From positions 59,477,872-59,541,871 of the forward strand of contig CM046301.1 of the NCBI GenBank assembly GCA_025267735.1: a DNA stretch of 64,000 nt, in the 5' to 3' direction. The translations under genes were made by a program, and so were the position numbers. The stretch comes from Mactra quadrangularis. Lineage: Eukaryota; Mollusca; Bivalvia; Venerida; Mactridae. A model generated the notes under the pieces. That model did no database searches. It saw only the letters and a program-made list of their open reading frames with translations, and was not told the origin of the DNA. Positions 57,101 to 63,100 of the stretch are shown piece by piece; positions within the stretch are counted from its first letter, which is position 1; each line of letters begins with the position of its first letter.

Positions 57101-60100
57101 AAGAGTTGTCGGCCTCATGGTAGGGTAAGTTAGTACTGGTGATAGAAAAGTGTCCAGGAAGCCTGTAGTAGGAAGAGCTAGCCGTCATATATATGACCTA
57201 AATATGTGTTGAATACGATGTTAAAAAAAAACTAGTACACACCACTGAGGGACTCTTGGTCTAATAGTGACCGACCAGTCAGCCCTATAACATATAGTGG
57301 ACCATAATAGCCGAAATAAATATATTGTGATAGCCTACCACCATTTGTCAGGTATATTATTTATAGTATTCATTTATTGCTATTGCCTCAGTCCCATAAA
57401 ATCGTTGCTTGTTACGGACTCGTACGTGCAGACAGTCGTTGGCCGTAGGAAGCCTTGCGTTTCAAGGTTACGGTACACACATGGCAAAAAACAACACGCA
57501 CGTACAGAGCCTTAGTTCACAATTTTACTCTGAAACTGATACGTGTATCCTGGGCTCATCTCACGGACCCTAGTAAAAACGTAACAGTCCGTACGGGTAC
57601 GCACAAGTTCGTACGGGTCCTCGCGGAGTTTAATCGCACGGCGCATGTACGGTGCCCTCACTGCTATTTTTAAATTTATGGGACTTTAGCTTATATATTA
57701 CATATGATTCAGTATTTTATAATTTTTCAGATGAATAGTGAAGCATTGATGGTATTACACAAGATATATGAACATTTATTAAGTCTGTTACCTAGATGTC
57801 ATCTCTATGTGGAGACACAGACCCATGGTACAACTAAACTAGTCTGTTATTTTACAGTATTACAATTCTGTCTAGTATCAAAACAAGAAAAACTAATGGT
57901 AAGTATTTTACTATGTTGTGTATTTTTTCCCTAATAACATTGATGGCATATGCAGCATATTATCAATGTAGTGAAATTGTGTTAGATACATGATAAAAGA
58001 GTTTTCTATAATTTTATTTTATAATGTTCATATGGACAAGTAACTTTTGCCAGTCAGCTAGAGCAGAAGTTAACAATTTAAAGATTCCCCCAACCCTGAA
58101 ATTTATCAAAAACCCCAACTAAATGATTTATCAGTAATTTTTACTAGCTAGAAACAATTTTCACTAGTCCTAAAAGTTCTTGTAAGAAATTTGATCTTCA
58201 ATTTTGTTGATCACATTACCAAAGGGTTGTGATTCAGATTCCATCATCAAGGTTTTTGTTGATTGTTCTAATATATTGAATAAATGGTTCCTGTATTGTT
58301 GTCCTAATTCACGTTTTTCATGATAATTTGCTGAGTTTTTATGACATCATTTTGACATAATTATTTCAGTTTGGGCATCACTTCAATGAATTATGGAATC
58401 TATTTCAACCAAAGTTGACAGAACCACAGATTTCCATGCACCACAATAAACAGGTAATTGTATTATACATTTTTATGCTTAGATCATACATACATGTATG
58501 GTTTCTGGTGGGTATGAGTTGCAAATTTACAAATAATAGGTTCAGATGGTGCAGGATATGTGGCTTCTGTAGCCGGCACAGTAGGGCTACAATGACTTGC
58601 TTGAATGTCAATTTTATGCAATTTGATTTCTTTTCCATATTAAATTTTTAATAGGATTCATTGAATATTATATTTTATTCCTTATATACATCTAATCATT
58701 CATTTAAGCTTTAAACTAATTACTATTTATAAAATAATATGTTCCTAAATATTTAAGCAAGATTGATGAGGCATATAAAGTTTTCATTCCTCACTGTTAA
58801 TGTGTATTGCCTATTTGGTTTTATGAGGCTTCTATAGATACATGTATAACTCATATGGACACTTTAAGGCAGGTATTGAACTGGAAATCACATGTCCCCA
58901 ATGGAAATTGAGCTGAGGGTCTGAGGGTATTATTCATTCAAGTGGGCCGATGGGCCGATAATTGCCATCAGGCCCTACTTTGCTGTATATCAACCTCTAA
59001 ATAATTTATATGATATGATCTACTATACTTTTCTATATTTCAGTCATTATTGTTGTTCTGGTACCAAGCTTGTGTTGATTGTCCAGAGAATGTTAAACTT
59101 ATTGTAACCAACCCTCATGTTTGTAAACATATACCATTTACATACATACTGTAAGTATACTTTCGTTATATAGTTTTAGCAACTAATCTTGTCCATTACT
59201 GTAAAACATAATGAATCTTGTCTGTGTTCAAGAAAATTCACATGGATGACTTTAGGATGTGTGGTATGAATCTAGTGGCTGAAAATAGGTGTAAAGCCGA
59301 ACAAAAAGATGACCCCTTGATTTTGTATGACTATTCTCTGAAGCATATGACTATCAAACTGACAATTCTCTGTATTTCATATACGTTGATCTATGTTTAG
59401 CCCAGACTCAACATCTGACGTAAGACAGAACCAAGTGTTGTGAGCTTGTTGAGGCATTTTTATAAATCAATTGGGATAAAGAGAATTCAGTTAATATTTA
59501 TGTAAATGAAATCAAATTCAATGTTGAAAAAGTGCAAAAATTGCATCTTTGTCCCTTTTGCTTGGCCAGTGTTGCCATGGTGATTGGGATCAGGATCAAA
59601 TGGTTTTTTTTACTGATGTAAGATATATATCTCTATTACAGGGCAGATCCAGAGGACCAAGATGTATTAATGTTTAATCGTCTAACACTACCAGCATACT
59701 ATGGTTTGTTAAGAATGTGTTGTCAACAATCCAGAATATTTACCAGACAACTTGGACAACATCAGAATATATTATGGGCTTTCAAAAATATTACACCTTA
59801 CCCTGCACAGTATCCTGGGGTATGTTGTACTTTTATTTGTCTCATGGAATAAAATCTCAAGTGTGTTGTTGTTGTAGGATTCAGGGCCTATTTTCAGTAT
59901 ATGGGGAAGGGGCCTGGGGTCTTTCTTTATGTAGAACATTTGGGGAAATTTTATCACAATTTCATAGATAAGAGAACAAAAAATCCATAGTAAACTCTAA
60001 ATTTTGGTTAAACTGCATGATTTTAGAGAAATTTCACAAGAGGAAGGCACTAGTTATACAAGGAAAAAAAGGTCTGGTATTGGTTTATTTCTTAGGATGC

Positions 60101-63100
60101 TTTATGTGCAATGAAGACTGAATACACATTTTTGCTCATTTCTATGCTGCATGTCAACATTATGTCACTCAGTTTTTGACATAATTGCGCAGTTTAATGC
60201 TAGCACAATAATACTACCATTTTGTAAAGTTGCTTGTCTGCTTTTGTCTCCTCCAAACCATTCTTTCTTCTTTTCGTTCACGGCTACATAGTCAGGCCAG
60301 TCTTATGGATGACTTGTATGGTCTGTCAATGACTACACAATCATCTCTAAACCATTTATACAGTAGGTGCCTGTTACATGTAAACTATCATGTTACTATA
60401 GTGTTTCAAATAGTCATTCTAACTAGCTGGGGATATCTAGCTCGAGTGAGTTTATTAATGTATGTGCATCTGACCGTTTAATATAATTTTAACGACCATA
60501 TAACCATATTTTAAATACTGTTTCTGTATTAACAGGCAAAGTAGTTTATAAGTATTGAACTTTGTTATTATCATGTAAACTGATTTAAATTAAAAATGGA
60601 AAAAAATATCAGGATTTTAAAAGCCAGGATTTGGAATCTTGTGTCCCGAATGGGGTACAGGTTTGAATCCCACCCAGGGAGGTTATACCCTCTCATGAAA
60701 ATTTGACAATAATGTCAATTTTCCTCTATTGATTAGATAATATGGAGAATTTTCCGACCTTGTGGATGGGTAGGTGAGTACTGGTCATAGACAAGGGTCC
60801 AGGGAAGCTAGGTTAGGTGTGCTGGACGCCGTAAAATGACCTAAATTGTGTTGACACAGCGTTAAATCTAGTAAAAAAAAATATATAAAAAAATGATGTA
60901 TGTGCCTCTGACCGTTTAATATAATTTTAACAACCATATAACCATATTATAAATACTGTTTCTGTATTAACAGGCAAAATAGTTAATGAATATTGAACTT
61001 AGTTATCATAATGTTAACTCAAAGTTTGACTTTGACATAATGTTAACTGATGTAAATTGAAAATGTACAAAAAATATCAGAATTCATAAGTTAAAGTTTG
61101 ACAAATACATATTTCAGGCTGTAGATGAATTATTTAAGATGATGCGGTTGATGTCTACAAAATATCCAGATTCTGGGGAAGATGAGACTAAAGCTATAAC
61201 AAGATTTAAACAAAGTACTATACAACTGTATCTACAGAATTTAGATGCTAGATCAGGATGGCAGACTCTCATATGGTTCGTATCTTGTACTGTAGTTTGC
61301 TTTTTAGCTCTGCTGGACACAATGTGGTCAACATGTATCATCACCTCAAGATCTATTTAGATTTCAAAGTATACCCCCATTTGTCAAAATTAGCCCCACT
61401 TCAGGGGTCACAAAGTTTTCATAGAGTTGTATATGTGAAAAATATAGTGTCAGCTGCCCTAATGATTGAATTATCAGATAAGTATACCCCATTTGTCAAA
61501 ATTAGCCCCACTTCAGGGATCCCAAAGTTTTCATAGAGTTGTATATGTGAAAAATATAGTGTCAGCTGCCCTAATGATTAAATTATCAGATAAGTGATAC
61601 ATAGTCGTTTGAACCCTCTTGCTCTTCAAAATATTTTAATACTGGATAATTTAATGATTGTTATTTTTTGGCATTTATCCTTTGTATACAAGTCTAAAGG
61701 AGCATTCCTTGTATTCAAATCAGTGAATTAGATCTTCTATTAAAAGCCATGTACTGAATTTTTATATGCCTGAAAGAATTTCGGGCATATTATGTTATAA
61801 CCCCTGCCTCCGTCTGTCTGTCTGTCCGTCTGTCTGTTAGCAATTTGGTTTCCGGAGCATAACTTAGGTTCCATTTGGCCCACAATATTCAAATTTCATA
61901 CGATGATTGCCCATATCGGGTAGAAGACCCCTATTGATTTTAGGGTCACAAGGTCAAAGGTCAAGGTCACTATTACCTTAAAACTGAAAACAGTTTCCGG
62001 AGCATAACTTAAGTTCCATTTGATCCACAATATTCAAACTTCATATGATGATTGTCCATATCGGGTAGAAGACCCCTATTGATTTTTGGGTCACAAGGTC
62101 AAAGGTCAAGGTGACTATTACCTCAAAACTGAAAACAGTTTCCGGAGCACTTAACTAAAAAAAAACACTTCCGGGCATATAATGCTCCGCCTAGCGGTGC
62201 TCTTGTTTTTAAGATCAATTAAAAAATTAACAGATTCTTATGATCATCACCTTCTAATTAGTATTTTTCTTATTTCAGTGCATTAAAGATACTAGTTGAC
62301 TCAGAGACAGATAAATTGATAGTACTGTTTAATAAAGGTTTACAGATGCTTGGAGAGGTTAGTTGGTTTATGATGATACAACTTTATGCACTTGATAACA
62401 AAGTTGTTGTAATCTTAATCCTTGGAATCAATTTCTAACATTTTATTAAGTCTATTTATTAAGTCCCTGGCCCTTGCACCTATATACAAACTATACTCTT
62501 ATTATACCCCCGCTTCGAAGAAGAGGGGGGTATACTGTTTTACCCTTGTCCGTGTGTGCGTCCGTCCGTCCGTTACAAAATTTCCGTCGCAGTTTTCTCA
62601 GCAACTATAACATGCAGCAGTCTAATACTTTGCATATTGCTTCATCCCATAGTCCCATGTGGTGTAAAGCGATTTCATGCCCCTTGCTCATCTACTTCCT
62701 GTTTGTCGCATATTTTTAGATTTCGTTAAATAAAAGTTACATTATGATAGTCATATATCTCACTGCGGGGGTATCACTAGTGAGCATTAGCTCACAGATT
62801 TATTATATTTGCTTCTGCCTAGAAGATACAATAAAAATGATTTAAACTAAAGAAAAATCATAAATCATTGCAATTTAGGTTTTAATGATAATTATGTTGC
62901 TTCCTGTTGCCAGCTTACAGTATCCTTTAGAAAAATGGTCATGAGTTGGTTTCCAGCTACTGTCTGTGGCATTATATCTGAAAAAAAGACATTTGCATAC
63001 AGAGAATAGGATTCTAGCTCTGAATCATAGTAAGAATGGTACAAGACATATCTTGGAGACTAAATTCCTGTAGGCCAATCTTAGGATACAATCACACAAT

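Noticed and set aside
61280..61285. GTATCT as exon 50 donor
   Set aside because: Exon 51 would then read TGC ATT AAA GAT ACT AGT TGA, a stop; the GTTCGT site keeps USP34 homology.
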